Source: Zygaena filipendulae (lineage: Eukaryota > Arthropoda > Insecta > Lepidoptera > Zygaenidae). Taken from it: DNA of 64,000 bases. A program made the position numbers and the translations under genes. The notes below the pieces were generated by a model. It did not search any database, was not told where the DNA came from, and worked only from the letters and a program-made list of their open reading frames with translations. Numbering within the stretch: the stretch's first letter is position 1; each line of letters starts with the position of its first letter. The DNA is taken from assembly GCA_907165275.2 (NCBI GenBank), contig OU015664.1, forward strand, positions 10,192,001-10,256,000. The letters run 5' to 3'. This document shows positions 22,776-36,271 of this stretch, in pieces.

Positions 22776-23937
22776 ACCTTGGAGAATACCCAATTTTACT
22801 GTTTTATTTTTCTATTCTTCAATCTATTTTTTATCCCTTTTTATCCGATGATAATGTGGATTTTAATTTGTCATTCAGTACTTCATAAAATCAGTCCACA
22901 CAATATTATGTACTCCCCATGAATAAGCCAACTCCTACTGCCATAGCGGCCCCCTTTTGACGGTTTTGGATTTAACACATTGTAGTTGTTGAAGTATACT
23001 TGCACTTATTTCAATACATATTATTAGGAATTGCAAACCTCACTAGTACTACATTACAATGCGGTACAGCGCACCTACACTATACTACAGTCAACCGCAA
23101 AGTCAGCACCACTTGACATTTGGCTGTGGCTGTCGGAAACTTTACTAGTTTGGGCTGTACAGTCGGCAACCAGTTACCACTGTCGGTCATTTGACCACAG
23201 TGTTGTCTGTTGTTCTAGTTAAAGATATATATTGCATGTCTCTTTTGTAAGCACTAATGGTTTCGCCTCGTATGTTTTGTTAGCTGTTGAGCGTAGCTTT
23301 GAGGTCTTGAGGTATTTGTCGAATTACGAACATTAGAGGCTATCATCGATCACATATTCATATTCATTTATTTGGTAATTAATTACATGTCATTATTACA
23401 TGTCAAAAATCTTACCTACATAGATTAAATTGTTATAAAAATAACAAAAACCTTCGTATTACACAAAAGAGTAAAAACAAAAGCAACAATGTAAACAAAC
23501 AAACAAAACAAATTAACAAGTAAAACAGTAAACATTTAAAAAAATTCAAATTTAAAAAATAAAAATGTGTAAATAAATAATTGATAATTAAAAATTGTAA
23601 ATTGTCAATAACATTTAAAAAACCAATAAAATAATGTATCTAAGATTAAATATCACATAGGTCAATCAATTCATTTAAAATGATAATAAAAAGATAATAA
23701 AAAATAAAAATACCTAAACTAATTCCACATGCAAAAATTCATTAAATGTGTAGAATGTGTGCTTGAGAAGAAGGCGTCTTATTTTAAAACAAGCAATACA
23801 GCTTTGGTTAGGTATCCCTCCGTTGTCTTTGCTTACAGCGAAAAGGTAGATATTATTCGAGATTTTATTTATCATATTCTACTCCAAAAACTACGATTTG
23901 GATCCATTAATTACAATAATTATTTTTTGCACATAAC

Positions 23938-24252
23938 TATCTACAAAAATTTTTCGGCGCTACCACGGAGAGAAATCAATCAGACCGAAGAGGTTTCGGT
24001 CGCTCTTCGTTGCCCGAAGGATATTTCGGCGACACAATATCAGCGACCAGCAGGCACAGTGGCCGACCCCGCGCGGTGTCAATAATGTGCAAACTACGGG
24101 AGAGTATACTGACCAATATGGTGCCCGACCTAACATTGGCAGCAGAGATACTGTTGACCAATCTTCGGTGGGGAACTTTTCGGCCGCAAACTTTACCGAA
24201 AAAGCCGCTATTTTTCTCTCAGGGTATGAGCTTCAAATTTTTAAAGGTCGTA
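23938..24252 (+). CDS. candidate 3'-terminal exon, unidentified, no start codon in frame
   Basis: A frame open from a stop near 23935 to the TGA at 24250-24252 has no ATG, but its second half is strikingly protein-like: QWPTPRGVNNVQTTGEYTDQ, then YGARPNIGSRDTVDQSSVGN, then AANFTEKAAIFLSGYEL. GC content is above its surroundings. Several AG dinucleotides near 24040-24062 could be the acceptor. The frames beginning with ATG at 23729 and 24010 overlap it and look less natural. Function unknown. Confidence 0.28.
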
Positions 24253-25593
24253 ATTGATTCTTACGCAAACCAGTAATTCTGCCACGTGCATGACTACGGA
24301 GTTGCAGACGTTTCGTTGTCTGTTTGTACATAAGTACTCCCCTAGCATTGAATCCCTATACCGACGAGTCTGAAAAGCAATTATTTAGGCACCCTTTCCC
24401 TTTAGAAAAGTGCAATAAAGATTCTTAATTATTAATTGCTTTAAGCCCCCGGTAAGGGAAGACAAACATCTCTTAAGTTACCCGTGACAAATAGACCAAC
24501 GAACCCGAACGCAAAAAAGCTAGTGTATCTAATGTTTTAAGTCGACCTTTAATGAAAATGCTCCTCCCAAATTATGCTTGAGGGATTTAGGAGTAATGTA
24601 CTCAGATGGAGGCTTTAAGGACACTTATGTGTGTAAGTGACTCTTTGGTTCCATTTTAATGTTACTCCACTGCTCTAATTTAAATGGTTTCCATAAACTA
24701 TGTCCTAGATGTCAAAGTAAATAGGCCTGTTACTACCTACCAGTCATTCTAATATCGTTAGTCATATTCAAAAACTGGATTTCTAGTAGGTAAGTTTTAC
24801 TCATATGAATTTTCGACCCTTGCAATGACAGTTTATTTAAATATAAAACGAATATACGATAACTTCTCACCGAATTAGCCATATTTAAGTTACTCCTCTG
24901 TATCTATTATTTTTATTGGTATGAAATAAATTTTATTCTATTCAATTTTTAAATTGATTTCAATATTTAATTTTTATTCATTTATATAGGTATGTTGCTT
25001 CAAGCTTATCTGAAAATCGGTTCAGTAGTTTTGGAATTTAGCGTGAGCAGACAGGTAAACAAAAAAAAAATCATTTTTTGTGTTCTGTTACTTTTCTCTT
25101 TCGCTCTCGCTGAATATTCTGAATATATATATAGATACATTCAATAGCTGATCCCCGGGCAGTTTTGCATTTGTAATGCAGGTAAAGATAAAAAAGGTTC
25201 AGTAATATTATATCGTACCTATCGTTTAAAATCCAACCTTAAAACTCACTCAACAGAACGGAATACACTAACTGACCCATCCATTCACGGTTCATTAACC
25301 TCAAACAATTCCACTATGCCCAATTCACTACCTATGTTAACTACAGTTATTTTCGCGAGCACATAAATGATTCGTATTAAACTCGCGGCGAATTCGACTG
25401 GAATTTATTGCTCGAGGTTCATTTAATTTAAACTTTAACTAGATGTAGTTATAATGAAGTTTGGATTGAATAAATCAAATGAGATTTTTGATTATCCATA
25501 CCGGTCTACCTATTAGAATTCATATATTAGGTATTTGAAAATTATTTGTGGAGATAACTTCATTGAGTACCTATTTCTATCTACATATAATAT

Positions 25594-25871
25594 AATAAAA
25601 GAGTAGAATCCGCGATTCTGTACATTGAATATTTTTAACAAAAATTGACAGAGGGCGATGAAAGAAGAGTATAGTATTGTCTGTCTGTCTGTCTGTCTGT
25701 CTGTTCACGATAATCTCTGAATCTACTGAACAGATTGTCATGCAGCTTTTACAAGTAAATTAAACTTATCCTGGAGCTACATATAGGCTTTGTTTCATTG
25801 AAATCGGATGTCGGAAAAAAAAAAGTTACATAAAAACCTTTCACGAGAGTGAAACCACGGGGCACCGCTAG
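25594..25871 (+). mobile_element. Helitron-like copy, subfamily S4, with (GTCT)n
   Basis: AATAAAAGAGTAGAATCCGC start, tetranucleotide GTCT array at 25677-25704, GGCTTTGTTTCATTGAAATC, CTAG|T at 25868-25871. Confidence 0.65.
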
Positions 25872-26936
25872 TTATAAATACGGAGAACTTCTGGCATCTG
25901 AGGGGATCTGATTGTGCGGTATCGATATTTTAACGGTTGTGCGTGTGCGTATGCCTGACGGAGGGGCGCGTCATTTTAGCTCGGATAAGCTCTAATCGAT
26001 TTTTTATTTTATTTATTTATTTATTTAGAACACAAAACAGATTGAGTCGTCAAGGCGTGAATGCGTAACAAACAAACTCACTTTCTCATTTATAATAATA
26101 CTAAGGATGCAAAATTGCACATTTCGAGTTGCGTTCGCGTTCAAATCGTTTCAACTCGTATTTAGAAGAGACGTGTAATGTTATTCGATAAACGAGCATG
26201 AATGAGTGTCGGGCTAAAAGAAAATTAATAAGAAATAAAAAAAAGCGCCAATCTGGTCCTAATATTTCCTACTTATCTACTACTTCGTCCTTGCTAATGA
26301 ACTGTTTTTCGACATTTCTGCAGTCATAAGAATAGGTACCTACCTACATCCTACATACTTACTAAAAAATCGCATTATAATATTCATTAAAAATAAATTT
26401 GGGAAACAGGAATAAAACAAACACCATTACGTTTTATATAAAAAAAAATTACATCATTATTATTTTTATTCATACAAAAACTCCTTGTCAAAATACTTTA
26501 TACAACGTTACGTTTTACGTAATAATTACGAAATGAAGAGTGGGCACACGTTATGAAAGCACCGGCCTTTTGAACACAATTTATGAAAAACGAAACACTC
26601 GCAACATAACACGGGCTTTCACATTTGGAAATTTAACACAAAGAAAACAATTTCATTTAATTTTTTTTTCCTTATCTGTTTGTGAAAACAGTTACCTACC
26701 AAAAATGATTTGAAATTCAAAGCTTTCAATTTGAGTTGCTTCAGCTTCAGCATTCAGCTTTCTTTTCATTTTGAGTTGTTCCAAAGGAAGTGATACCAAA
26801 ATATGTAACACCAATTTGAAAAATTCATGTAGGTACATTTGACATTTAAAACACTGAATCCATTAAATACATTAAAGTTATTAAACAACTGAAAGTTTTA
26901 AGTTACAATTAAACACATCAAATTATCATATTATCA

Positions 26937-27257
26937 TGGGGATGTTGACTACTTTTGAAAATCAAAATTTTAATTAGTCCGTCAGAAAATAAAAAACTAT
27001 CGACTCGTATTTTTTGCTTTTTTAAATAAATTAAAATATACAGATAAAGCGCATTAAAGTTTAGGGTGAGGGGTTCGTGACGTCACTAACCACTAAAACC
27101 GCCATACAAACTGTCAGAATAGTGACGTCACGCGAAATTTCAACTCAATATATCGCCGTTATTTTTTGATTAAGTAAAAAAAGAAAAAAATACGTGTCCA
27201 ATATTTTTTAATAATCTACAAGACGGACTAAAAAATAAAAATTAGTCAACATGCCCA
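26937..27257 (-). mobile_element. CRE-bearing MITE, copy D, with candidate 6-bp target duplication
   Basis: Full-length copy (TGGGGATGTTGACTA ... GTCAACATGCCCA). GTGACGTCAC occurs at 27077-27086 and 27122-27131. TTATCA lies immediately outside both ends (26931-26936, 27258-27263), but the other copies do not confirm a 6-bp duplication. Confidence 0.7.
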
Positions 27258-27827
27258 TTATCACGAATGACAGAATTACAGGGCATAACGGCTAGCTCGG
27301 AGATTCAGTCGGACACTGCGTGGATCGGATGCGTCTTACTTTCAAATGTATGTATATAATACAGGGCCTCATTTAAACTTCGTCACATACCACCATACAT
27401 TCGCCCGATATGCAGTTTGAAACAAATTTCAAATCGCACAGTTACAACCTCATATCAGCTTATAACGGCTAAAAGTTCATATAAGTTATACCAACATGCA
27501 AATGATGGAAAAAAAGATATTATAAAAAAAAAAAAACAGTCTTTGACAAAAATCTACATAGTCTAGTCGCCTATGTCGTTTGTCATTAAAAAAAAATCCT
27601 TTAAAATTCAACTCAAATTCAATTAATGCACACATCCGCGTCCAATACACCGCATTTGGGGACCCTGGTAGGCACTATCGCCCACACATGCTCAGTATAA
27701 GGGTAGGACCGTGTCCCAGAAAGTTTGATCGTGTTTATGATTGGTTACAAATAATTGTATCTACTTGTATGATTATAGTGTGTTGTGCATCAGATAATAT
27801 TAGTATATATATAGCTACTAGCTGATC

Positions 27828-27957
27828 CTCGCAGTTTCACCAGCCTTAATTTCGGAGTTCCCGCGGGAATCTCTAGATAATTAGTACTCTATATCCTTCT
27901 CTACATCCCTGACAACGTGTAGGCAAAATTTCAAGATGGTCGGTTGGGTCGAATTTT
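27828..27957 (-). mobile_element. Helitron-like copy, 5' truncated
   Basis: CTAG at 27828-27831; GAGTTCCCGCGGGAATCTC core. Confidence 0.55.
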
Positions 27958-27999
27958 ATAACTTAGCTGTTGTTTCACTTACTACATTTGGAAGACCCG

Positions 28000-29315
28000 T
28001 GAGAACTCCGTAAAAGTTACTATCCGTTAATAGCTGACGTCTCCTATCTAGGCATAAAATATCTACATGTCGATTTTCAACTTTCAGGTCAAGAAGTGTT
28101 TTGAGATTTCGTCTTTAGTTTGTAAGTCACCTTTCGCTTTTATGTGAGTACAATATATTTAATTTGATATTTAACATGGCCGAGCTGTTAAAAAACAATG
28201 CCTTTCATTACAGATACAGAGAAACAACAGTAGAGTTCATTAATATAACACAAGATTAATATTTTGCTTATTTACAATTTAAACGGTGCTCGAATAGTTA
28301 ATTTGAAATAAATTTTGCCATACTTCTTAACTACGTATAATAACTTATCTAATTTTTAATTTAATAATCTTTTTGTGGCTAGTACAGTCTTCAATTAAGC
28401 GGTTGAATGATTAAGAGGAAACGTGGGCTTTATAATATGTTCTTACAAATCGATATAAACATAGACGTACTCTTCTGTTTTCTCCCTCGATAATGGGCAC
28501 TTGAGTAGGTATTTTTCTTACCATACATGCTGAAAGTATGTACCACTGTCATGACATTATGTATTTGGTTTATCGATAGCATAAGAATCAAGAGCCTCCC
28601 AAAAACTAAGATAACTCTACCCACATAGTATACCTAGTCAACAAGAAACAAAAAACGACTAATTTGATGAATAAAAAAGAACAGAGATCGACCCAAAGTT
28701 TTTTTTATATTTTATATATTTTTCTTGAATAAAATATAAGTACCTATTAATCTAGTTTCGGAGGAGAAAACAAGATTACAGATTACAAATCGTATTTTTT
28801 ACATAAAGGTTGATTTGTCCGAGTTATAGTGATTCGCTCGCGCTCTATTAGGGAAGGTTGGAGGGAGTGCGACAGCAATAGATCTGATAAAAATTAATTT
28901 TCTTAATGTGTCTTCTCTACCGCGTTTCCTCTTAACAACATTTTTAATTATTTTACAATTTGAAAATTAGTCTCTGACGGCAGCGAAAGATACATAATAA
29001 TTTAATTGTAAAATTTAATATAAGTACTTAACATTAAAATGACTAGAAACACAGCAGTTGATTAGAATTATTTCATAAATATCGTTATTCATTTATCCTA
29101 CTTATCTAAATAATATTTGTAATATCATAATCTATTTTTTATGTTACCTAGTACATTTACTTTCATGTGAGTATATTACAATATTGTTAGCATAAATGTT
29201 TGAAGTGCTCCATAAAAATTACGTATTCCCTGCTATGAACGTCATTATTTCCAATGAAATTAGTCTGTATCACGCTATAAGCTTAAAGCTAAATTTACTC
29301 GCACTCTTTTTAAAT
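28000..29315. other. 3' flank of the connectin-like gene
   Basis: AT-rich; expected to hold its 3' UTR and polyadenylation site on the minus strand, but I cannot choose between several weak ATTAAA-like signals. Confidence 0.3.
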
Positions 29316-29848
29316 TTAAGTGAAGAAAAAAGCATAGAAAACGAAAAATATTGTTACGTATATTTCTGAGCAACCTCTCGCTAGATGTGCTGAATTCATT
29401 TCTTGATATCTATAGGTCTTCATTTCATTCTGTATGGGTATGACTGGGTCAATCACAGGCGTTGGCGCTTCGGTCGTCTTAAAAACTTCTCGCGGACACG
29501 GCAGCGTCTCAGGTGGTATCTTCAATACATTTCGTTTTAAATCGTTTCTACTTGCCCCGTTTGCGATTTCATTTTCTTCGTTCTTGTTCAATTCGTGCGG
29601 AATAGTTTTTCTTTCGGTAACGTTAGTATTGGAGTTTAGCGTCTCAATAGTGATGCCGGCGTGTAGAATATCTTTGTTGTATGCTACTTGGTTGTCGTCC
29701 GAATCCATTTTGTTATAAGCGGAACTGATCACTGGCGTGTCCATTTTACATGTAACACTGTCCAAGGATTCCTTAGTATTCTGGCTTTTAGTCTCATTCC
29801 GCAGCGAGTGCATCCATTTCAATTTACAATCGCAGGCGAAATTGTTTT
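29316..29848 (-). CDS. Con: connectin-like LRR adhesion protein, exon B (C-terminal, stop at 29316)
   Basis: Final coding exon, joined in phase 1 across a 391-bp intron (29849-30239; acceptor TTTCACAG). It begins with an LRR C-terminal cap, NNFACDCKLKWMHSLRNET, with a later cysteine in DSVTCKMD. A long, polar, low-complexity stalk rich in Asn, Thr and Glu follows. The last residues are hydrophobic (IYVTIFFVFYAFFFT), directly after a small-residue patch (RGCSE), with no cytoplasmic tail. This is the form of a GPI-attachment signal. The two exons give 1587 nt, or 528 residues plus stop, with no interruption. That is somewhat shorter than my recollection of the fly protein. The minus frame is the real one; the plus-strand frames opposite this exon are shadows. 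Confidence 0.7.
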
Positions 29849-30239
29849 CTGTGAAACGAAATTATAATGATTATTCTAAATTTCACGAATCAATATTACT
29901 TTCACTGAGAAAAGGAAACTTATACAGGAACAAATAGAATAGAATAATAATAAGCTTTCATAAGAAAAATAACAAATGGACTGGTAATACAAAAGTAATA
30001 ATTCCTAACAGATTTGAATCACAAATCATAATGAATATTAAAACAAATGCGTAACAAAGAGGTTCTGCCTTCTGGATAAAGCATTCAAACCTTAAACCAC
30101 CCCGAGGTACCATAAAAGAACAAAACTTTGTAAGCCGACTCGAGTAAATAACATTTCTGTTTCAACTTGCTTAATATTCAACGTATGTTTTAAGTTTGTC
30201 TAACTAGTTACTTACATAATATTAAACATTCATTATTAC

Positions 30240-31305
30240 CTTCGAGGAGCAAATTGCTGTTTTGAGGCTTCAAGTTGTCCAAAATGGGCTTGATATTGTC
30301 AAAAGTTAACGCGTGTAGTTCATTGGAACGTAAATCCAGGGAGCTGAGCCCCCTCACACCTTCAAACAGTCCCGACGGGAGGGCGGCGAGCTTGTTATCG
30401 TCGAGGGACAATTTTCTCAACTGAGACAAACCATCGAACGCCCTCTCAGATATGTACTTCAGATCATTCTTGCCCAGCAACAGTTCTTGCAAATTCCACA
30501 ATTCGGCAAACGTGAACTCGGTGAGGTTGTGTATGCGGTTCCTTCTCAAATCCAATTTCCGCAAGTTCGCCAATCCATCAAACGTGTGACGGTTCAAATG
30601 GAAAATGTTGTTTTTATTCAGATCCAATTCCAGTAAATGGTACGTGTGCTGGAACGCGCCGTCACTTATCGACGAGACGTTGTTCTTTGTGAACACAAGC
30701 TTCTGCAGTTTCGGGACGTCGTAGAACGTTTCCGCGCCAATCTCAAGGATCATATTGTCTTCTAGGTTTATCAAAGTAACGTTGGGGAGATGAGCGAACG
30801 CGTACCGCTGTAACGATTCGATTTGATTTTGCGTTAAAATCGCCTCTTTCAAGTTGGTTAAATTAGCGAATGCAAACGATGTGACATCAGCTATGTTGCC
30901 GTATTTGATATTGATCGATTTTAGTCTTTGTAGATAATGAAGTGCTTTAGTGGGTACGTAGCCTAGAGCTCCGTCGACACGGACGTTAAATGACAAAGTT
31001 TGCAAAGTCGGTTGGGAGGCGAAACTCTGCCAAATGAGATCGTCCCTCGGTATGCCACCGTTGAAAACCCAGCATTCCGCTTTGGTTGCATTTCTTGGTT
31101 CCCTTGTGTTTTCACAGTAGCAGTGAACTTTCGAGTCCCGATCGGTTATGTCACATATGTTTTTCTGAAAACCGCCAATCTTCTCTTTCGCTCTTCTCTT
31201 GCTGTTGTCTCTTGCCTGGACGTTGATGGACATTTCATTCACCAGTGCGAATGTGATGAGTATGTATATAATGCCAGCAATCCGTCGTTCCATTTTTGTT
31301 ATAAT
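30240..31305 (-). CDS. Con: connectin-like LRR adhesion protein, exon A (start codon at 31293)
   Basis: First coding exon of a secreted leucine-rich-repeat protein. A 3' splice site (TTTGTTTCAG) ends at 31306, 12 nt of 5' UTR follow, and the ATG at 31293 has an A-rich Kozak context. Residues 1-27 form a signal peptide with a hydrophobic core at about 5-18. A cysteine cluster follows at about 47-74 (ICDI, VHCYC, AECWVF), then a run of 24-residue LRRs of the LxxLxLxxNxI type from about 121 to 337. N-glycosylation motifs include NATK, NLTN, NVTL, NVSS and NLTE. The exon ends after residue 351 plus one base, at donor G|GTAATA (30240/30239). The motif order and the CDCKLKW cap in the next exon match my recollection of insect connectin, a homophilic GPI-anchored cell-surface protein of motor axons and muscle. 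That assignment is from memory, not a search. Further non-coding 5' exons upstream are likely. Confidence 0.75.
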
Positions 31306-32223
31306 CTGAAACAAACAGAATTCACCATGAATAAAAACAAAGTATTCATATTATATTGTCTTTCCGGCTTTTGTGTCAGTGGATTACGTCGAAATGAGAT
31401 TCGTGTTCCTTGGAAGTCGGTAAGCACTGAGCGGACGTAGTTAAATCTTTGTATTAATTAACTTTTGAAATTCTACGTCTTGCATTACTTTTGTAGGTAA
31501 GTAACGCTAAATTGGATCAATTACATAAATTAAGCTCACTCAAATGTTGTAATTAGCTCTGTAATGATCATCAGAATCCAAGGCTAATCCAATTCATTTT
31601 GACATTTTAGATTATATCATAAAATTATTCACGCACTAAATTAAAGTTCATTTTACTACCTACTGAGGTATTATTCAGTTTTTTCGATGTTTTTTCAGGT
31701 AATTTTATTATAAAGGTTTTATTTTATTAATATTCAAATCTATATATGTTTAAGTACATGTATCTATTTGAAAAACAAAAAAAAATCATTATTCTTAAAC
31801 AAATCTATTTTGAATTTTCACAATTAGAATTGGATTTCACTGATATGCCATGAATTTTTGATTGCAAATAACTATTGATAAAATTTATATGAGTACGCGT
31901 TAGAATACGCACAATGAAGGCTACCGTTGTGGAGCTGAATTTTCGCTTTTTAAATTCGAAGATACTAGTAGTTTTTATTTTTTATTGTTGGAGAATAAAG
32001 GAGAATAAATATGTTAAACAAATATCTTATTCAAATTCTAGTTAAGTTTTATTATCTAAATTTTTTCTGAATTTTGAATTCTCCACATTCATATTTTGCA
32101 CTAAACACATACCTGACCAACTATGTAGTTTTACTGTTCAGTCATAATTATTATTTTTATAGACCTACACATCTAACGATATCCGAGACGCTTTTGTGCA
32201 CTGATATTTTGTTATCACTCAAT

Positions 32224-32566
32224 TGGGATGTGGACTACTTTTGAAAATCAAAATTCTAATTATTCCGTCACTTAGAAAATAAAAAAACAATAGACACGTA
32301 TTTTTTGCTTTTTCGAATAAATTAAAATATACAGAGATAAAGCGCATTAAAGTTTAGGATGAGAGGGTCGTGACGTCACTAACCACTAAAACCGCCATAC
32401 AAACTGTCAGAATAGTGACGTCACGCCAAATTTCAACTCAATATATCACCGTTATTTTTTGATTACGTAAAAAAAGAAAAAATACGTGTCCAATATTTTT
32501 TAATAATAATAATAATATTTTTCTACAAGACGGACTAAAAAATAAAAATTAGTCAACATGCCCATT
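32224..32566 (-). mobile_element. CRE-bearing MITE, copy E
   Basis: Full-length; CREs at 32370-32379 and 32415-32424. A local (AAT)n expansion near 32505-32518 lengthens it. Confidence 0.7.
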
Positions 32567-33032
32567 ACATGGTTATTATTTTCATCATCATCGTTTGCTG
32601 TTCGTAAAATGGATGTCAATAGTCTTCAAGTGACGTGTCTGAGTCATAAACAAACAAAACAAAAACATTACACATGTTAAAAGCAAAAGCTAGTTTTGCT
32701 TTTTGACAATAAAACCTCAAAAATCAGAACTATGTACGTATTATTTGAAGAAGAAAAGAGATTGGTGTGTTCTACACTCGCATGTTACGTGCTACGAAGT
32801 CCGTAGCGCTGACGTCATCGGCTACGACTAGCTGCTACATGTGCTACGGTAATGGAAAGCGCAGGGCACGATCTCGCATACATAGGACAAAAGTTTGACT
32901 AGAAACTTTTTTGGTACAACCATAATTTTAGATATACTAGCTTATGCTCGTGACTTTGCCTGCTTTATAATCAATTTTCTGGTACCCTAGAATGATCTTT
33001 TTTGCATAAAGGCCTATACAACACTCGCATTT

Positions 33033-33172
33033 ATTTATTTTATTGACACACCAACAGCTTACAGGCAAATCATTATATTATTAACTAATTATGGTTACAG
33101 TAAGACAAGCCTATTTGCTAATAATAGGTGTGAAACAACATTCACAATTTAGTAGGTAACAATGTGATTTGC
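33033..33172 (-). mobile_element. retroposon 3' tail with (TAAA)n end
   Basis: Minus strand ends CTGTTGGTGTGTCAATAAAA followed by TAAATAAA. Shares AAGACAAGCCTATTTGCTAA with 45988-46130. Confidence 0.55.
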
Positions 33173-33793
33173 ATTCATAATATTAGTTAAGTCTTAGTTA
33201 AACTTCAGTATATAATATATATTTTACAAGATTAGTTGGAAAAGTAACAAGCTTTACGAAATATCAAAGTTTTCATAAGAATAAAAATTATTTAGAAGAA
33301 GTATATTTTTATACAAAAAATTACGCTTTCTTGACGCTATTAATAATAGATATATCTCGTTAAGTAAAATAAACAAAAGAATATTGTTTTACCACAATCT
33401 ATACTCTACAGGATGTTTAGCTTCGACACATTTATTTTTGACGATTGTTTTTCAGTTTTTATCTATAGAACCTTTGTCCTAAGTTCCGCGGTAATGGAGA
33501 AAGCATTTTTAACTACAATCTTAATTTTAATCCAACGTAGCTTTCTTATTTGTGGCTGAAGCAGGACGTAATAACTTTCTTGTTTTTTAAAAAAATATGT
33601 CGCAGGAAAGCAAAAAAAAATCTTAATATATTTTAGGATACAACAATATCCTATGCTATTGTAATCATAAAAAAGTTGTGTCGGCTTAAACAAAAACGAT
33701 TTGAGAGCGAGATCCCGTTTAAAAAGACACAGGTGCGCGTAACAGCATTAGTAGGTACAAGGGCTGCAATTGAAACTTTTTTTAATAAATAAA

Positions 33794-33935
33794 TTAGTCG
33801 ATCCCCATGATTTCTCTCACGTTAATTTCAGAGATCCCGTGGAAATTCCTGGGTCAAAAACTTAAAACTATCCAATGTTACTCAGAAACACTGTAGCTTT
33901 TAAATCATAAATTAAATCATTTACTTAAATAGTTT
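33794..33935 (-). mobile_element. degraded Helitron-like copy
   Basis: TTAGTCGATCCCCATGATTT replaces the usual terminus; CCCGTGGAAATTCC core. Confidence 0.45.
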
Positions 33936-34314
33936 TTTTTATTTTACCCATTACAAACAAACAAATATACCTACATAAGAAGTCACGGCATAACGCGTAT
34001 CGTTTTGCGCCTAAAATACTTATATTTAAAATTACAATCGTATGGAAAAATTTGACGTGTCGGTAGGTACATTCCCAAAACATCCTGTGTTTAATCTGTA
34101 ATCTCTCAAAGGGATTATCTCAAATTGTGGCGTCGGGATGACGTATTAATGTATTAAACGAACCTACACATATACAACCATTCAAATGAGCTTCGAATAA
34201 GTCTCGACTTGAATTAAATTAAATGTAATTAAAAACTTGTGATTCATTTTTGTATTTGAATTGTAAATAATCTTTTTTTAAAGCACAACGGTTTTTATAT
34301 AAAACTAGCTGTGC

Positions 34315-34500
34315 CCCGCGGTGTCACCCGCGTGAGTTTCGGAGTTCCCGCGGGAATTCCGGGATGAAAAATAGATAGTAGCCGATTCTCAGACCTGCTG
34401 AATATGCATATAAAATTTCATGAGAATAGAGAGGAGTATGGGAACGAACATTGTGACACGAGAATTTTATATGGACATAGATAAGCAATAGTGTGTTAAC
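34315..34500 (-). mobile_element. Helitron-like copy
   Basis: CTAG at 34315-34318, CCGCGGTGTCACCCGCG, GGGAATTCCGGGATG; the 5' half is a different variant. Confidence 0.6.
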
Positions 34501-36270
34501 CCACACTAGGGAAATTTTGATTAAATTAAAGTTTTAAAATTATAGCACCATTTTGTGTCAAATTTTTTATGTTCAATATTTAGTTACATATTTAAACAAT
34601 GTAATAAGGTAAACACAGAATTAAAAAACGTTATCTAACTCTCAATAAATCGTTCTGAATCAATAATTTCATTTTGTGGGTTAACATGTTATTGCTTATC
34701 TGCGTCCATATATTAGATATACGTACGTAAATAAATAGAAGAGGTAACAACCGAATGTCATTCGTCATAACAAACAAGCGAGCATCACAATAAAGTGTTA
34801 CAATACGAAACAAAACACGAACAGCCGAACTTTGTAGCCCCCTAAGTCACTAAACACCCCGACGGGAGACGATAAGTTGGAGGAAAAAACGTCATTCTGG
34901 GAGTACTCCGGCGTAAACGCACTCCCGTGTTTCATTTGGAGATCTTGATAAAGAAGCTCAGGCCGCTCTTGATAGTGAAGAGATTTATTGCGGAGACGGG
35001 AGAACATCTCGCGAGACCAACAGATTTATTATTCTTTTGTGCGTTTCAAAACTTTTTGGCAGTGTGTTACACAGACGCGTAAAATAATATTACTGTTTAC
35101 GTAATTTAATCTATGGTATTACCCAATGACTTTTGATTTTATGTATTTTTCACAGGTACGTTATATTATTCTCCCATATCTACCTACAGATAGGTGCATA
35201 CGGCCGAAATGTTGGTAATGCTAAGCAAAGATAAATGCGTTTTGGCGGGTGTTCGCATAACGTAAATTGGTATGTCGTGAGGTACCGATCATTAACTCTA
35301 TTATAGTTAGAATTCGAACCTAACCTAACCTAGCACGTTAGCGCGTTTATAAACGAAAACGGTTGTAATGCATCTCTTATGTACTGAGATCATATAATGT
35401 AATACTTGTGGCGACCTCTACGCCACAAGTCACGAACTATAACGGAGCGAAGGGCGGGAAGCTTCCCCTTTGGTGGCGGTCGAGCCATATCATCCATCCC
35501 GCTCCCGCTACATACTTGATAGTGGCTTCAGTGTTCTCGAAAGTATTTACAACGCAATCAGAACCTATGTAATTTTAAATTGAGCCCAATGTCTTTGCTA
35601 TCTTTAATGTCACAATTATTTTTCTTCTATAAATTTGTTTTAATATAATTTTAGCAGGTAACAGAAATGACGTCAAAAATGTCAATGAAAAGTGACGAAA
35701 TTTGAAACGAGCGCAACATTTATTTATTCATGAGAATACCTACCTAGTATAAAATATTGTGTTTTTTTAAAGCAAAATCCGAACGATTATTTTTTCTAGA
35801 CGACATTGCAAAATGTAACTTCTACTATACATCTATCATAATACCTATTAAACACGTCACATAATTTATTCGCGTGTAGATTACGGTACGGTGTGACAGC
35901 GTCCGGTAGACAAAGCGGAAGAGTTGACTTGCCTTTCCGGTCGTTTTATGAACTTAGTGTCTTAACATCTGTTTTGAATTTCAAATTTAAAAAATGTACA
36001 CTACTTAAGGTTTCGTTTATCTACTATCCGTTTTGTATATTATATCTACGTATTACACTAAGTACCTAAGTTAAAACGAGAGAATTATTCAAGCTTTTCA
36101 TCGTTCACATTCTGGTGTAACTAATGACAATAGTATATTGTAGGAACGTAAAGAAAAATGCCGATAAATCACTGAAAGAGCTTGACAAAACGAGGAGCTT
36201 CACGTAATATTTGGCAAAAAAATTAATCGAATAACAGGAGTAGGTATACGTGGGTGAACGACCTCTATAA
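34500..36270. other. unassigned intergenic or intronic DNA
   Basis: Two stretches less AT-rich than average (34798-35010 and 35405-35540) could be exon or UTR, but no family is recognised. CCTAACCTAACCTAG at about 35320 is a two-unit telomere-like run only. Confidence 0.25.
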
Positions 36271-36271
36271 G

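Noticed and set aside
25677..25704. CRISPR-like or satellite array
   Set aside because: A simple GTCT microsatellite within a Helitron-like copy; no spacer structure anywhere in the window.
29434..29718. 94-codon plus-strand frame
   Set aside because: Shadow of the connectin-like C-terminal exon.
31000..31440. 146-codon plus-strand frame
   Set aside because: Shadow of the connectin-like exon on the other strand.
34798..35007. 69-codon minus frame starting MFSRLRNKS as a first exon of the connectin-like gene
   Set aside because: No signal peptide, no donor that joins sensibly, and the acceptor at 31306 leads into a complete start codon; only a UTR role is conceivable.
35318..35334. Interstitial telomere repeat (CCTAA)n
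   Set aside because: Only two to three units; also seen near 43575; chance in AT-rich insect DNA.
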